The notes under the pieces are model-generated. The model worked only from the letters and a program-made list of their open reading frames with translations. It made no database searches and was not told the origin of the DNA. This document shows, piece after piece, positions 45,897-57,354 of a stretch of 64,000 nucleotides of DNA. A program made the position numbers and the translations under genes. The stretch comes from Leptobrachium leishanense (Eukaryota; Chordata; Amphibia; Anura; Megophryidae): NCBI GenBank assembly GCA_009667805.1, contig CM019063.1:60682881-60746880 (forward strand), in the 5' to 3' direction. Positions within the stretch are counted from its first letter, which is position 1; each line of letters begins with the position of its first letter.

Positions 45897-48891
45897 CAGG
45901 GACGTGCAGTCAGTGCAGGCAAGTGAGGCAGAGCCGCACCTGCCATTAAGTGATAAATTAATAAACTAAAAACAAACTCACCTGCTCCCCCGCTGTCAGC
46001 TCCGTCCTCTGCCTCTGCAGGCATTAGTTTTCCCAGCCTACGCAATTTGCATAGCAGGACGTTTCCCCGCTGCACTAATTGAGTAAACTGCTCAAGATGT
46101 GTGCAGCACACGTCAGAGATCACTGCTCATTAGTGCCGCACAGACTGACAGGCACTGATAGAGCATGGGAAAGCTTGGACCAATGGGAAAGCACCATTGG
46201 TCCAAGCCATTCCCAGAAAACCCCTACATTAGAGGACTGCCTCTGATTGCCAGGAAGTCTAGCAGTTAGACATGCCCCTTCCTGGCAATGATAGGCCAGG
46301 CAGCCCTCCAATGCAGGCTGTGAAAAGATTGCATGATGGACAACCCCTGACTGGCTGCATGGGGAGCTGCAGTCCAGGAACCTGGCACAGCTGGGGATGC
46401 CCAGTTATACCCCAGGCTGGTTATTGTCTGCTAACTGGGGCTGGAAGAATGCACAACACATCTGCCCCCCAGGAGGGATCTGAGGGGGTGCAGCAGCAGG
46501 AAGCCCTCTTTGCCCAGCTGCAAGGTAAGTGACCTCACCGGGGGGGGGGGAGAGGCCATGGCCATGGTTTTCCTCTGTGCTGAGGTTCAGATAGTGCTTA
46601 GCTCACAATCTGTATGATGTATTGTACCTCTAGCCAGGCTGCCTGGGGAGGGACAGGACAGGACAGGTGGGGGACTCAGCAGATGCAAAGTTGCCAGCAA
46701 GACTCTCTCAACTCCTCTTCTACCAGGGCTGTCAGATCACAGCGTGTGCTTCATGGGTCACTGGCTTTGGGCTGGGGTGTCAGATCTCCATTTTGCTCCC
46801 TGTCAGTGCCTAAAAGTGCTGCCCTGCAGTGTGCAGAAGTCAGGTTGGGTCAGTGGCTTGCTTTCCCTTCAGTTTAATATGAATGACGCAAAAATGTATA
46901 GGTGCTTTCAGGAAACCTAATGGATGTGGCCAGGCTCCTCTTAATACTTTTGTTATAGGGGCAGCATATAGAGCTGTGTGTGTGTGTTCTTACAGTGCCA
47001 GTCTCTTTACACACCCTTTCTTTCACGTGTGTGTTTTTTTTTGCCAGGGGCAAGCGTTGGCTTAACATTTTAGGCTCATAAAAAAAAAAATATCAGGGTT
47101 ATTCAGAGAGGTGAAAACCTTGAATTGGCAGGAAAATAAACAGCCAATTTGGAAAGTGAGATAAATGGGAGAATTTTTCTGGTTTAACTTCCTTTCTGAA
47201 TAGCCCTGATACAGGGTCATTCTTCTGCTTTTCACCGCTCTTTGAATAACCCTGATACAGGGCTATTCCGAAAGAGGTGAAAACCTTGAATCACAGAAGT
47301 TAAAATTCTATTTCAAAATAGTCAAACCAGAAAAATTCTCTCATTTATCTCACTTTCCAAATTGGCTATTTGGTCTAGATTTTTCAATGGGCTATTTGGT
47401 CTAGAATCTGTTTCTCAACTCGTTTCCTCGGCCTGGTTTGCCAGATATGTGAAGCACAGGTGATATAATTTGCTGCTCAGTGTTTGCAGTATTCAGTCTG
47501 CATTTTCCCAAAGTGATCTGAAAAATCTAGCCTGTAGTGGGTCCTGAGGACTGGAGTTGAGAAACCCTAGTCTAGATTGTTCATTCTCCTGCCAATTCTC
47601 AAGGTTTTCACCTCTCTCTGAATATCCCCGATATTGAATCATTGTGCTGCCTACACTATCAGGGTTATTCAGAGAGAGGTGAAAACCTTGAGAATTGGCA
47701 GGAGAATGAACAATCTAGACCAGGGTTTCTCAACTCCAGTCCTCAGGACCCACTACAGGCTAGATTTTTCAGATCACCTTGGGAAAATGCAGACTGAATA
47801 CTGCAAACACTGAGCAGCAAATTATATCACCTGTGCTTCACATCTGGCAAACCAGGCCGAGGAAACGAGTTGAGAAACAGATTCTAGACCAAATAGCCCA
47901 TTGAAAAATCTAGACCAAATAGCCAATTTGGAAAGTGAGATAAATGGGAGAATTTTTCTGGTTTGACTATTTTGACCTAGAATTTTAACTTCTCCTGTCA
48001 TTCTCAAGGTTTTCTCCTCTTTCTGAATAGCCCTGTATCAGGGTTATTCAAAGAGCGATGAAAAGCAGAAGAATGACCCTGTATCAGGGCTATTCAGAAA
48101 GAGGTGAAAACCTTGGAGAATGACTGGAAGTTAAACTTCTAGGTCAAAATAGTCAAACCAGAAAAATTCTTCCATTTATCTCACTTTCCAATTTGGCTGT
48201 TCATTTTCCTGCCAATTCTCAAGATTTTCACCTCTCTGAATATCCCTGATAGTGTAGCCAGCACAATGATTATCAGGGATATTCAGAGAGAGGTGAAAAC
48301 CTTGAGAATTGGCAGGAAAATGAACAGCCAATTTGGAAAGTGAGATAAATGGGAGATTTTTTCTGGTTTGACTATTTTGACCTAGAATGTTCACTTCTCC
48401 AGTCATTCTCAAGGTTTTCACCTTTCTGAATAGCCCTGTATCAGGGTTATTCAGAGAGCGGTGAAAAGCAGTCGAATGACTGGAGAATGGAAAATTCTAG
48501 GTCAAAATAGCAGATCATGAAAGGGAAAAATTTTCTGGTTTGGCTATTTTGACCTAGAATTTTCCATTCTCCAGTCATTCTCCAGCTTTTCACCTCTCTG
48601 AATAACCCTGTATGAAAACAAGTCCAGGTACAAGGACTCAGGACTGTAGATTCTTCATTTAAGAAGTCTTTACCAATGCAATTTAGAAGGCATATTGTAA
48701 GACAATTGTTCTGTGGGAACAGAATCGGCTTCCAGTCAGTCCTTACTCGCAGTGTCTGTCCTTCTGATGTACTAAATGCCTGAAGCCTCCTCTTTGGGAG
48801 CTAGAATGTTTTTTGGCTGTTTTGCATTTGTATATCTGGCTCTGATACTAACCAGTGCCTCACCAGCCAATGACCTCACCGCACGTCACTG
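45897..48891. mobile_element. hAT-type non-autonomous fold-back element (hAT-4)
   Basis: The ends are CAGGGACGTGCAGTCAG at 45897 and CAGTGACGTGCGGTGAG on minus from 48891. The flanks are a perfect 8-bp duplication, CCACATGG (45889-45896 and 48892-48899), placing it inside the PLE2 endonuclease codons. There is no transposase. The left third has short hairpins (for example CTTGGACCAATGG with its complement near 46176-46206). The right half is a nest of CAGGGTTATTCAGAGAG fold-back repeats. Confidence 0.85.
47212..48081. repeat. Long palindrome (arms ~425 bp) in hAT-4
   Basis: 47212-47633 and 47657-48081 are inverted copies around a 23-bp centre. Each arm contains a hAT-like MITE (CAGGGTTTCTCAACTC ends; about 47409-47570 and 47715-47880). 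More partial copies of the same CAGGGYTATTC units lie at 47092-47218 and 48085-48612. Confidence 0.85.
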
Positions 48892-50527
48892 CCACATGGA
48901 CATTGGAGCAAATAAATGACCCCCTTGCTTGAACAATGAATGAAATGATTTATTTTAAACATCTTCCCATTATTACTACTCGTGAACTCCGTGGTTTTCT
49001 TTTTTTGATAAACACAAGCCTTGCATCTCCCACATTTGTTGAAGCCTGTCGGTTTTTTCCACAAGCCTTCATAGGTATTCGTTTTTATAGTGGGTAATAA
49101 ACTTGGGGCCAATGTATTCTTCAAATTTTGAACTCTCCTGAAGATGACATTAGGTTTTTTAGGAATCCGATGTTTTAGTACCTCATCGGTCTGTAGTATA
49201 TGCCAGTGTTTCTTTATTATATTTTTAATACGATATGATTGGGGATTGAATTGAGTACAAAACGCTATATTGAAATTACCTTCATCAATTTTGGTTTTAT
49301 TTACCAGTAATGATTCCCTATCCATATTCCTAACTTCATCTAAATCTACCATTACTTTAACTTCATCGTATCCCTTCTCCACATAACTATTTTTAATAAC
49401 CAATGCTTGTTCTTCAAAAAGTTTCAAATTTGAACAATTCCTCCTCATTCGTTTAAATTGACCCTTTGGGATATTGGCAAGCCATGAATCAGCATGGGCA
49501 CTGTTTCTATCTATAGCTGAGTTGCAATCTGTAGACTTAAAATAGGTTTTAGTATCTAATTTGTCTTGATTCGCAAAGATGGTCAAGTCCAAGAAATCTA
49601 TTGTTTTTTGATCAATCTTGTAAGTGAATTTTAAATTAAAAAGGTTGACATTCAAGGAATCTACAAACCCTTGAAGTGATTCAGTAGATCCCTCCCAAAT
49701 GACAAAGATGTCGTCAATGAAACGACGCCAGCGGACAAGGCTACCCCCAGCCAGTGGCCAAATCTGCTCTCGCTCCCAACTATCCATATAGAGGTTGGCA
49801 TAGCTGGGAGCAAACCTTGTCCCCATGGCCGCACCACAAATCTGAAGGTAAAAACTACCCTCAAACCAAAAATAATTGTGTTTCAAAATAAAAGTCATAA
49901 GGTCTCCCAAAAAATCAATCTGTATTTCTGATAACACGGAATTCAATTTGAGCGACTTTACTACCTCCTCCACTCCTTTTTGATGCGGAATGGAGGTGTA
50001 AAGAAAAGTCACGTCAATAGTAGCCATGCAAAAACTGTCCTTCCATACCACATCATTAAGTAATTTTAGAATATGGCCCGTATCTTTTAAATGAGATTTC
50101 ATTTGATTTACATATGGCTGTAAAAAAATATCCACATATTGTGAGATGTTACTCGTCAAAGAATCAATACTGCTAATGATGGGTCTACCTGGTGGTTGAG
50201 CTGAATTCTTGTGCACTTTTGGCAAAAAATAAAAAAGTGCCGTTTTACAATTTTCTTTAAACAGGAATTTAAATTCATCCTCTTTTAATATACCGCTCTC
50301 TTTCCCCCTTTCTAGCAAGGTTAATAATTCATCTATGTATAGTTTAGTGGGATTACTTTGTAAAACTTGATATGTCTCTGGATCCCCCAGAATCCTACCA
50401 GCTTCCCCTAAATAATAACCGTCCCCCCCTTATCTGCTTGTTTAATTACAAGTTGATGATTCTCCTTTAAGGTTTTTATAGCTTGCCTTTCTTTAAAACT
50501 TAAATTGGGGGGGTGTGGCCGACGATC

Positions 50528-50540
50528 TAACATGGCGGAC
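50528..50540 (+). promoter_or_regulatory. YY1-like site in L1 5' UTR
   Basis: AACATGGCGGAC lies about 20 bp from the element's 5' end. A YY1 site at a similar place guides transcription start in mammalian L1. A second copy (CAAGATGGCGCC) lies inside ORF1 near 50731. Confidence 0.45.
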
Positions 50541-50644
50541 GCGTGTTAGAATCTCTCCGTCCACACGCAGCGATTTAAAGCGGATATCTTCCACCAGACT
50601 CTTATTTGCTCACCCTGCTACACGGCTTCTGTGAGAGGAATACT

Positions 50645-51583
50645 ATGGCAGCTGCCAAGCAAAAAAAGGCGGCGGAACGAGGTGATTTTTTCACTCCTAA
50701 ACAGAGTAAGCGCAAAGAAGGAGCAGACAGGCAAGATGGCGCCGGCTCTCCTCCCTCGGCCTCTGGAAGCCAGCGCCGAGGGGTAGACGTGGACCTGGAG
50801 GCTTTCTCGGCACGTATGGAAGGGATGCTACAGGACCTTACCACCACACTTACGTCTAGATTGGAAGCGATTTCGGCGGACATACGTAAGGACATCCGGG
50901 ATATTGGGGAGAGAACCTCCAGACTTGAAAATAAGATGTCAGAAGCTTCGGAAGCACACAACCACATGGTGACGAAGCTAGAAGATATGGAGGAACAGAT
51001 GGAGCGTTACGCGTCTAAATTGGCGGACTTGGAAGATCGCTCTCGACGACATAATTTAAAGATCAGAGGAGTCCCGGAGTCGGTTATTCCCCGAAACTTG
51101 AACACTTATGTCCACGATTTTTTCTCACACTTACTACCGGAGGCAACGCCGGACTCGCTACTCATGGACCGTATCCACAGACTCCCTAAACCGCCCTCCG
51201 CGCCTCCAAAGACTCCACGGGATGTGCTTTTAAGGCTCCACTACTTCAAGCCACGCGAGGACATATTGCGAGCCCTGAGGAAACCGGACGCGTTGAGCAC
51301 GCAGTACGACCACTTGGCCGTCTATCCAGACCTCTCGCAGGCCACCTTACAACGTAGACGCAGTTTTTGTCCCATTACTGAAGCTCTTCGCTCGTCTGGG
51401 GTAGTGTACCGGTGGGGATATCCCACCAAATTACTGATCACCAGAAATGATACAATGACGGTGCTGACATTCCCAGATGAGGGTCGCCAACTGCTGGAGC
51501 AGTGGGGAATTAAGTTACCTGATGCTGAGACCAGTGGGAGAACCTCCTTTAGACGCCTTGAACCGGATTGGAAGTCACGCTGA
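50645..51583 (+). CDS. L1 ORF1 protein (RNA-binding chaperone)
   Basis: 312 residues from ATG 50645 (MAAAKQKKAAERGDFF); an upstream in-frame extension lacks an ATG. A basic N-terminus is followed by a coiled coil (about residues 50-135, with heptads through LEAISADIRKDIRDIGERTS and MVTKLEDMEEQMERYASKL). Next is the RRM (SRRHNLKIRGVPESV ... LMDRIHRLPKPP) and the C-terminal domain (RDVLLRLHYFKPREDILRAL, LAVYPDLSQATLQRRR). This is the standard ORF1p plan: trimerisation plus nucleic-acid binding to form the retrotransposition RNP. The frame is intact and the length normal. Confidence 0.93.
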   Translation: MAAAKQKKAAERGDFFTPKQSKRKEGADRQDGAGSPPSASGSQRRGVDVDLEAFSARMEGMLQDLTTTLTSRLEAISADIRKDIRDIGERTSRLENKMSEASEAHNHMVTKLEDMEEQMERYASKLADLEDRSRRHNLKIRGVPESVIPRNLNTYVHDFFSHLLPEATPDSLLMDRIHRLPKPPSAPPKTPRDVLLRLHYFKPREDILRALRKPDALSTQYDHLAVYPDLSQATLQRRRSFCPITEALRSSGVVYRWGYPTKLLITRNDTMTVLTFPDEGRQLLEQWGIKLPDAETSGRTSFRRLEPDWKSR

Positions 51584-52046
51584 GCGGACGAACTAACATT
51601 TTACTTATCTTCCACAGTGTTTTCTACCAAGACTGGTCTCTGATTACAACTTTCCGACTGCAAAATGAATAAGGTTGCGTTGTGAGACGTCTGCTTCGGA
51701 GTTCCATCGAGTAGAGGGGCGGTGAGATCTGCTTTAACGCGGCTGGTTAATCGCTGCGATGTGGGGGGCCCAGTTACCCCCGTCTCCCTCCTCTAAGGAT
51801 GAGCTTGGGAATTCCCGGCTGGGAACTCCCATTGGAGACTAATAGTTATCGTCTTGTATATAGTTGTGCCGCATCGCGGCGTTGTTTATATGGTTTTATC
51901 CTCCTTTATGTATGGTTAATTTTTTCCCCCCCTCTGCCAGGATGTTACTTTCAATACCACATGTATGGGTCAGTCCCCGATGCAGCCCGGATACCAAATG
52001 ACATGAGACCACTTTTGGCCAACATGGTTTTCCCTCTACTTTCCCT

Positions 52047-55000
52047 ATGAAAATATTGACTTATAACGTAAAAGGCCTCAACCTCCCGGTGAAGAGGCAC
52101 TCCCTATATAGAGATCTCCGAACCCACAACGCGGATGTGATTTGTCTCCAAGAGACGCACTTCAGACGCTCAGATCACCCCAACTTAAAGACCCCTCAAT
52201 ATCTTACGCAATTCCACTCCACGTTTAGATCAAAATCACGAGGTGTGACGTTCCTCATACACAACAGATTACAATTTGAGACACACCGTCTCCTTAAAGA
52301 TCCAGGGGGAAGATATATAATCCTAGTTTGCACGATTAATTCAAGAATATACACATTGGTATCTGCCTATGCCCCTAACGCCTCTCAAACACAATTTCTT
52401 ACAAGATTGCTTAACAAGGTGCAGGAAGTACTAACTGGCACACTGATATTGTGCGGAGATTTCAACCTGAGTCTTGACCCAACCGTAGACCGTTCTGTGG
52501 GGGGTAGCCGTCCTCAGAATACAGCCTCCATCAGAAGAATTAGGGAATTAATGACACAATACGACCTGTATGACGCATGGAGATTGCTACACCCTACTGC
52601 GAGAGATTATAGCTTTCGCTCTAGGGTTCATAACAGCTACACTAGAATAGATTACTTCTTTACCCCCAGTAACGCTCTACCCTACATCATAGACTGCTGC
52701 ATACTACCTATTACATGGTCGGACCATGCACCGATATTATTAACTTTGGGGGATGTATACCAAGGATACGCCCGACCTCCTTGGCGTTTTAGAGTCGAGC
52801 TCTTAAAGCATGAACAGGCAGCACAAGATGTACGGGAGGCTTTGACCCTTTATTTCAAGGAGAACGTTACTCCTGAGATGAACCCTCTTATACTTTGGCA
52901 GGCGCACAAGGCAGTACTCCGCGACGTCTGTATACGGTGGTCAGCTAGACTCAAACGTGATTATCAGAAACGACGGCTGGACGTACTAACAGAACTACAT
53001 AATTTGGACACTCGGAATAAGATAGCACCATCCCCGAACTATCGGAACAAATAGATGCACAGTTAACTATACTGACTGATTTAGAAACGGACAGCTACAT
53101 TAGAAACTTAGACAGAATGAACGCTACTTTCTATGCTCTTAAAAATAAACCTGGTAGATTGCTAGCCCGACGATTGAAGCCGGCGAATGCACCACGACGT
53201 GTTACAGCTCTTGCATCAGCTTGCGGTAAAATACATAACCCCAAAGACAACGCAAACGAATTTGCTAATTACTATGAGGCCCTGTATAATCTGGACGTGA
53301 GCGACACTGTAACGCACCCGACTGTGGAAACCGTATCGAAATATTTGGATCATATTCACCTCCCGACATTGACTCGTACACAATCCGAACATATGTCCTC
53401 CCCCATTACTGCAGATGAACTCTCAAAAGTCATAAAGTCTTTACCTAAACGAAAAGCCCCGGGCCCAGATGGCTTCCCAGGTCTTTATTACACTACATAT
53501 GCACCTCAATTAACACCCCATCTACTAGCAGCATACGACAGAGCGAGAACAGATGGAGCCTTTCCGGCAGACATGCTGAGAGCTCACATAGTTACACTCC
53601 CCAAACCTGGGAAAACTCCAGACCGATGCGCCAATCTCCACCCCATCTCACTACTAAATGTGGACATAAAAATATATAGTACGATATTAGCTGATAGACT
53701 CCAACTAATTCTGCCAACTCTCATCGCCCAGGACCAGGTGGGGTTTGTCCGCGGGAGACAGGGCCCTGACAGCACCAAGAAACTACTTAATTTGCTGCAT
53801 AGGATGAAAATATCGGATCAATCCAGCCTGATCCTGTCGTTGGACGCAGAAAAGGCCTTCGATAGGGTCAGCTGGCTTTTTCTGCGAGAGGTATTGAGGA
53901 AATATGGGATCCCGGGGCCGTTTTTAGCTGCGATTCAGGCTCTATATGACTCCCCCTCTGCCAGAGTGCTCATTTCGGGCTTTCTCTCGGATGAGTTCGT
54001 CATTACCAATGGCACACGTCAGGGTTGTCCCCTCTCCCCAATACTGTACGATTTAGCCTTAGAGCCTCTGGCGCAAGCTATACGTCAGAACGACTGCATT
54101 AGAGGGATAGAGGTGGGGCCTACGGTGTACAAACTGAATTTATATGCGGACGACATTCTACTCACTTTGACTGACCCAGACAAGACGGTCCCCGCACTAC
54201 AAAGCGAGCTGCAGAGGTATGGTGAGGTCTCATATCACGCAGTGAATACCCTAAAAACCCAAGCACTCCCCATCAACATGACAGACACACAGTTGGACTC
54301 TCTTAAAAAACGCTATGACTTTGACTGGAAGACCTCCTATATCACGTACCTAGGTCTCAAAATAGCTTCGGATAGCAACAGCACATTTATACACAACTAT
54401 GAGAGAACATTCAGGGAGATACGCTCCATTTTACACAATTGGCGTTCTCGGGAGGTCTCGTGGCTGGGGAGGATGGCGGCGGTGAAGATGGTGGTGTTAC
54501 CAAAATTATTGTATGTCTTTCGCTGCTTACCGCTTCCAGTACCCCGCTCTTACTTAGACAAATTACAATCTCTTCTGATGCATTACATATGGGCGAATAA
54601 ACGCCCAAGAGTACCCCGTAAATTGCTCTATCTCAGACATAGAGACGGCGGCCTTAACATTACAAGTGTTCACAATTATTATTGGGCGACCTTGCTAGCT
54701 TCGTCCATGGATCTATTTCACATTCAGCCAATGCCTCAGTGGCTTACTGTTGAGTCCACGAATCTCTCGGGTCATACACTTTTCAATTTGATGTGGGTCC
54801 CCCATAAAAAGCGTCCACCCACACCTCACATATTTCCGTCTACGGAATTACACCTTAAAGCATGGGATAGATTTCTCCCGTTATTCGTGGCACATTCCCA
54901 GTTACCCATGGCGACCCCATTAACAGCTCTCATCTATCTAATACCACATTTCCGAGTAGGTCCTTGGATACAACAGGGAGTGACACATCTACATCACCTC

Positions 55001-55844
55001 TTCACGCCTGCCGCTGGCCTGTCCTTCCCTGATTTACAAAAGAAATTTAATACCCTCTTCTCTCTTCCTATCACACATGCAGATAATGTCCTATGTGAGG
55101 TCTCAGCATGTACTGTCAGGGTTGAGAGCCACCATACCCCTGCTTTCAGCTACCGAGTTGTTTTGTTTAGACCCCCATTCCACTATCAAACCTATTTCGC
55201 ATTTTTATAACATATTAAACACCCCATCAACAGCGGTACGCTGGGCATTCCAGGATGCCTGGGAGGGCGAGCTGTCTAAGGCCTTTACTCCCACGCAGTG
55301 GGCACAGGCCCATATGTATGCGGTGGGCGCAACTAGATGCGCCACCTTAGTAGAGACGCAACGGAAGCTGATGTATGGCTGGTATTTGACACCAAGTAGA
55401 CTCCACAGATTCGCCCCTCAGGTCTCAAACGAATGTTGTAGGTGCTCTTCTGGGGTGGGGACGATGGGACACATATGGTGGCATTGCCCTAAGGTAGTAC
55501 CGGTCTGGAGGGACGTATCGTCCTTACTTACAGAGGTGCTCGGTCAAAATATTCCGTGTTTGCCTGAGGTTTTGCTGCTGGGCATGATTCATCTACCTCG
55601 CCCACATCTTCGCATGATGTTTATTATAGTTTCCACGACTCTGTTACTTCTTGCTCGACAATGGAAATCGGTCGTGGTCCCGACACTACGCCAACTAACA
55701 CAATTGCTAAACAAATACCGTGACTTTGACATTAAAGTAAACAACATGTGTGGGTTGACACCCCCCAAGAAGGACCCTTGGGCAATATGGGATATACACA
55801 AGATATACAAAGCGTGCGGGTTGTGGGATATTCTATGGACGTAG
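52047..55844 (+). pseudogene. L1 ORF2 (endonuclease-reverse transcriptase), two frameshifts
   Basis: It begins MKILTYNVKGLNLP. Endonuclease: CLQETHFR, VSAYAPN, LCGDFNLSLD, IDYFFT and SDHAPILL (all catalytic positions present). A one-base shift at about 53015-53027 leads to the [68 protein letters not shown] and catalytic LYADDILL. A second shift near 55085 leads to the C-terminal part with the cysteine motif CCRCSSGVGTMGHIWWHCP. About 1265 codons in total, normal for L1. Nicks target DNA and primes cDNA synthesis when intact. Confidence 0.93.
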
Positions 55845-56192
55845 TGTTGTTTGGCCTTGCATCGTTGGACCCCTCCTCACTGAATAGAGTAACCTCAGAT
55901 TGACATCCTGGTATTCCCCTACCTTCCCCCCCCGTTTTATCCCCCCCTTTTTTTTTCAAGTGGGTGGGTAGTATATTTACACTTCGTATCGACAATTATG
56001 CGACAAACAGCTCTGAGTGCCGCCAAGTTGAGCACATTTAGACAGACTCGAATTTATGATGTCGTATTTGAATAACACAATGCTGTATATATACCCCAGA
56101 TATGTTGTGCATATTCCCCACTCTTTCTTTCTGTATCCCTTGATCCTGTTATTTTTGAAAAATAATAAAAACTTTTATTCAAAAAAAAAAAA
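55845..56192 (+). other. L1 3' UTR and A-tail
   Basis: Non-coding, with C-runs near 55928 and a T-run near 55950. It ends in AAAATAATAAAAACTTTT and an A-run at 56181-56192, then the target duplication. Confidence 0.8.
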
Positions 56193-56570
56193 AACTCAAA
56201 TTGGGTTTGAATGAACGTGTTTCCAATTTCTCCAAATCTCTCCAAACTACATCCATATAAACTGGAATATGGTTCCCTTTCTCCCAAATCGGAAAAAAGT
56301 TAGATTTTGTTTTTAACCTTGTATGTTGAAACTCCTCATAGTTGACTTCAGGTGTGGCTTCGTTTAGATTTGATGACCCTTTCTTTGAAAAAAATCTTTC
56401 CCTAGTCAATTTCCTTGTAAATCTGTGCAAATCAAGAAAACCCCCAAAGTTATTCTGTTTTTTAGTCGGGGCAAATTTGAGACCCTTTCGAAGTAATTTA
56501 AGTTCATCAGTGGACAAAATTGTCTCCTTTTTCATGATTGTTTGGCTATATAAACTGGGTTCTTCTGAAA

Positions 56571-56632
56571 GAACATCATATCCCTGATGAAGTCTTGCGT
56601 GTAGCAGAGACGAAACGTGTTGGATGGTGTTC
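56571..56632 (+). ncRNA. Hammerhead ribozyme, PLE2 5' (inverted) copy
   Basis: It is on the plus strand, antisense to the PLE2 genes: GAACAUCAUAUCC, CUGAUGA, helix II GUCU...AGAC, GAAAC, triplet GUU, then GGAUGGUGUUC. Helix I keeps one G-U pair where the other copy has G-C. The core is intact. Confidence 0.82.
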
Positions 56633-57045
56633 CAACTTTTTTATTCATGTTATTTTAATTAAATTGTTTTTTATTGGAGCCACTGCTGGTCTGATTTTCT
56701 TTCAATGAGCCGGATTCCTGATTCCTGTTCCACTGACTGACCAAACAAGCCTGGAGGAATTCCTTGGCGTTATTCTGATGGTCCGGAGTTCAGAAGGCAA
56801 CACAATCTATAAGGAGAGGGTAACCAAGTACCTGCTATGTGCCTGATTAAGTTATTTATCTTGTGAGTGCCAATCCAGCGGGGGCATAATTGATTAAATG
56901 TTGTATCTGCAGTCTGCACTATGTGTGTATTGATTTGTCTTGCAGATTATGCTTCACAATTCTCTTTCCTTTATACATTTTGAAATATAGGTATCCTGTT
57001 GAAAAGTATTCACCCCCCACTGGATTCTTGGAAAATGGTAAAACA

Positions 57046-57350
57046 GATATTCAGAAAAACTGAGTTTCATTGCTGTGGGGTTCACAAATGCTAGGGGATT
57101 ATCCACTCAGTGCCAGCGTTGCAACAAAAAAAAACAGCTAACTGCACTTCAATACAGACTTTTCTTGCAACACAGGCAGGGTTAGAACAATAGTTGTAGT
57201 TCATTAAAGGACCACAGTATTCAAAAATATGGTTATAGCGTCCTCTAAGTGAGCTACAACTATTGTTTATTAGGACATGAAAATAGTCATAATAATCAGT
57301 TTTTCCCTTGGCATGAGAGAGTACCCCCACCTATTTTTCCAGAAAAAAAG
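57046..57350. other. Unannotated spacer
   Basis: No ORF or repeat structure was recognised, apart from a loose inverted pair around CAACTATTGTTTATTAGGAC and GAACAATAGTTGTAG (57185-57270). Confidence 0.3.
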
Positions 57351-57354
57351 CACT

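Larger units (their letters stand above)
50510..56192 (+). mobile_element. L1-type LINE, near full length
   Basis: It is bordered by AACTTAAATTGGG (50497-50509) and AACTCAAATTGGG (56193-56205), a 13-bp duplication with one mismatch. It has a short 5' UTR with an ATGGCGG site, ORF1, ORF2 with endonuclease and RT, a 3' UTR with AATAATAAAAAC, and an A-tail ending at 56192. Length is 5.68 kb. It inserted into the RT of PLE2 in the opposite orientation. Confidence 0.93.
45600..56535 (-). pseudogene. PLE2 reverse transcriptase + GIY-YIG endonuclease, split
   Basis: ATG 56535 starts MKKETILSTDELKLLRKGLK; the frame runs to the L1 insertion. It resumes at 50508 (SFKERQAIKTLKEN, VIKQADKGG), frameshifts near 50425, then is open for 480 residues: ALFYFLPKVHKN, RPIISSIDSLTSNIS, AAMGTRFAPSYANLYM, catalytic RRFIDDIFVIW and the KKHWHIL linker. 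The endonuclease begins GVIYLLQCPCG at 48900, is cut by the hAT-type element, and continues at 45896 as AQYIGHTSRSLHIRI to a TGA near 45690. Insertions aside, only two small lesions are evident. Confidence 0.92.
44688..56979. repeat. PLE2 terminal inverted arms (44688-45141 / 56526-56979)
   Basis: The arms match from ATGTATAAAGGAAAGAG at the outer end to ATGAAAAAGGAG at the inner end, which includes the start codon of the PLE2 ORF in the right arm. The left arm thus carries a second, plus-strand copy of the PLE2 5' end. Small differences are spread along the arms. Confidence 0.9.
44592..56980 (-). mobile_element. Penelope-like element PLE2 with inverted ends
   Basis: A 13-bp target duplication (one mismatch) borders it. 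The coding strand is minus. The outer parts, 44688-45141 and 56526-56979, are inverted copies of about 454 bp, each with a hammerhead ribozyme. L1 (50510-56192) and a hAT-type element (45897-48891) inserted later; without them PLE2 is about 3.7 kb. Its RT is clearly different from PLE1, so it is a separate PLE lineage. Confidence 0.88.
44093..57045 (-). mobile_element. Helentron-like element B (split by PLE2)
   Basis: The left end, CTTTTGCCCGCGGCTTCGC, is the same terminus as the right end of element A, so this copy is inverted. Array units fill 44160-44590. PLE2 then intervenes, bordered by TGAGATATAGGTA (44579-44591) and TGAAATATAGGTA (56981-56993). One partial unit continues to about 57045. 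The rest of the element is missing. Confidence 0.5.
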
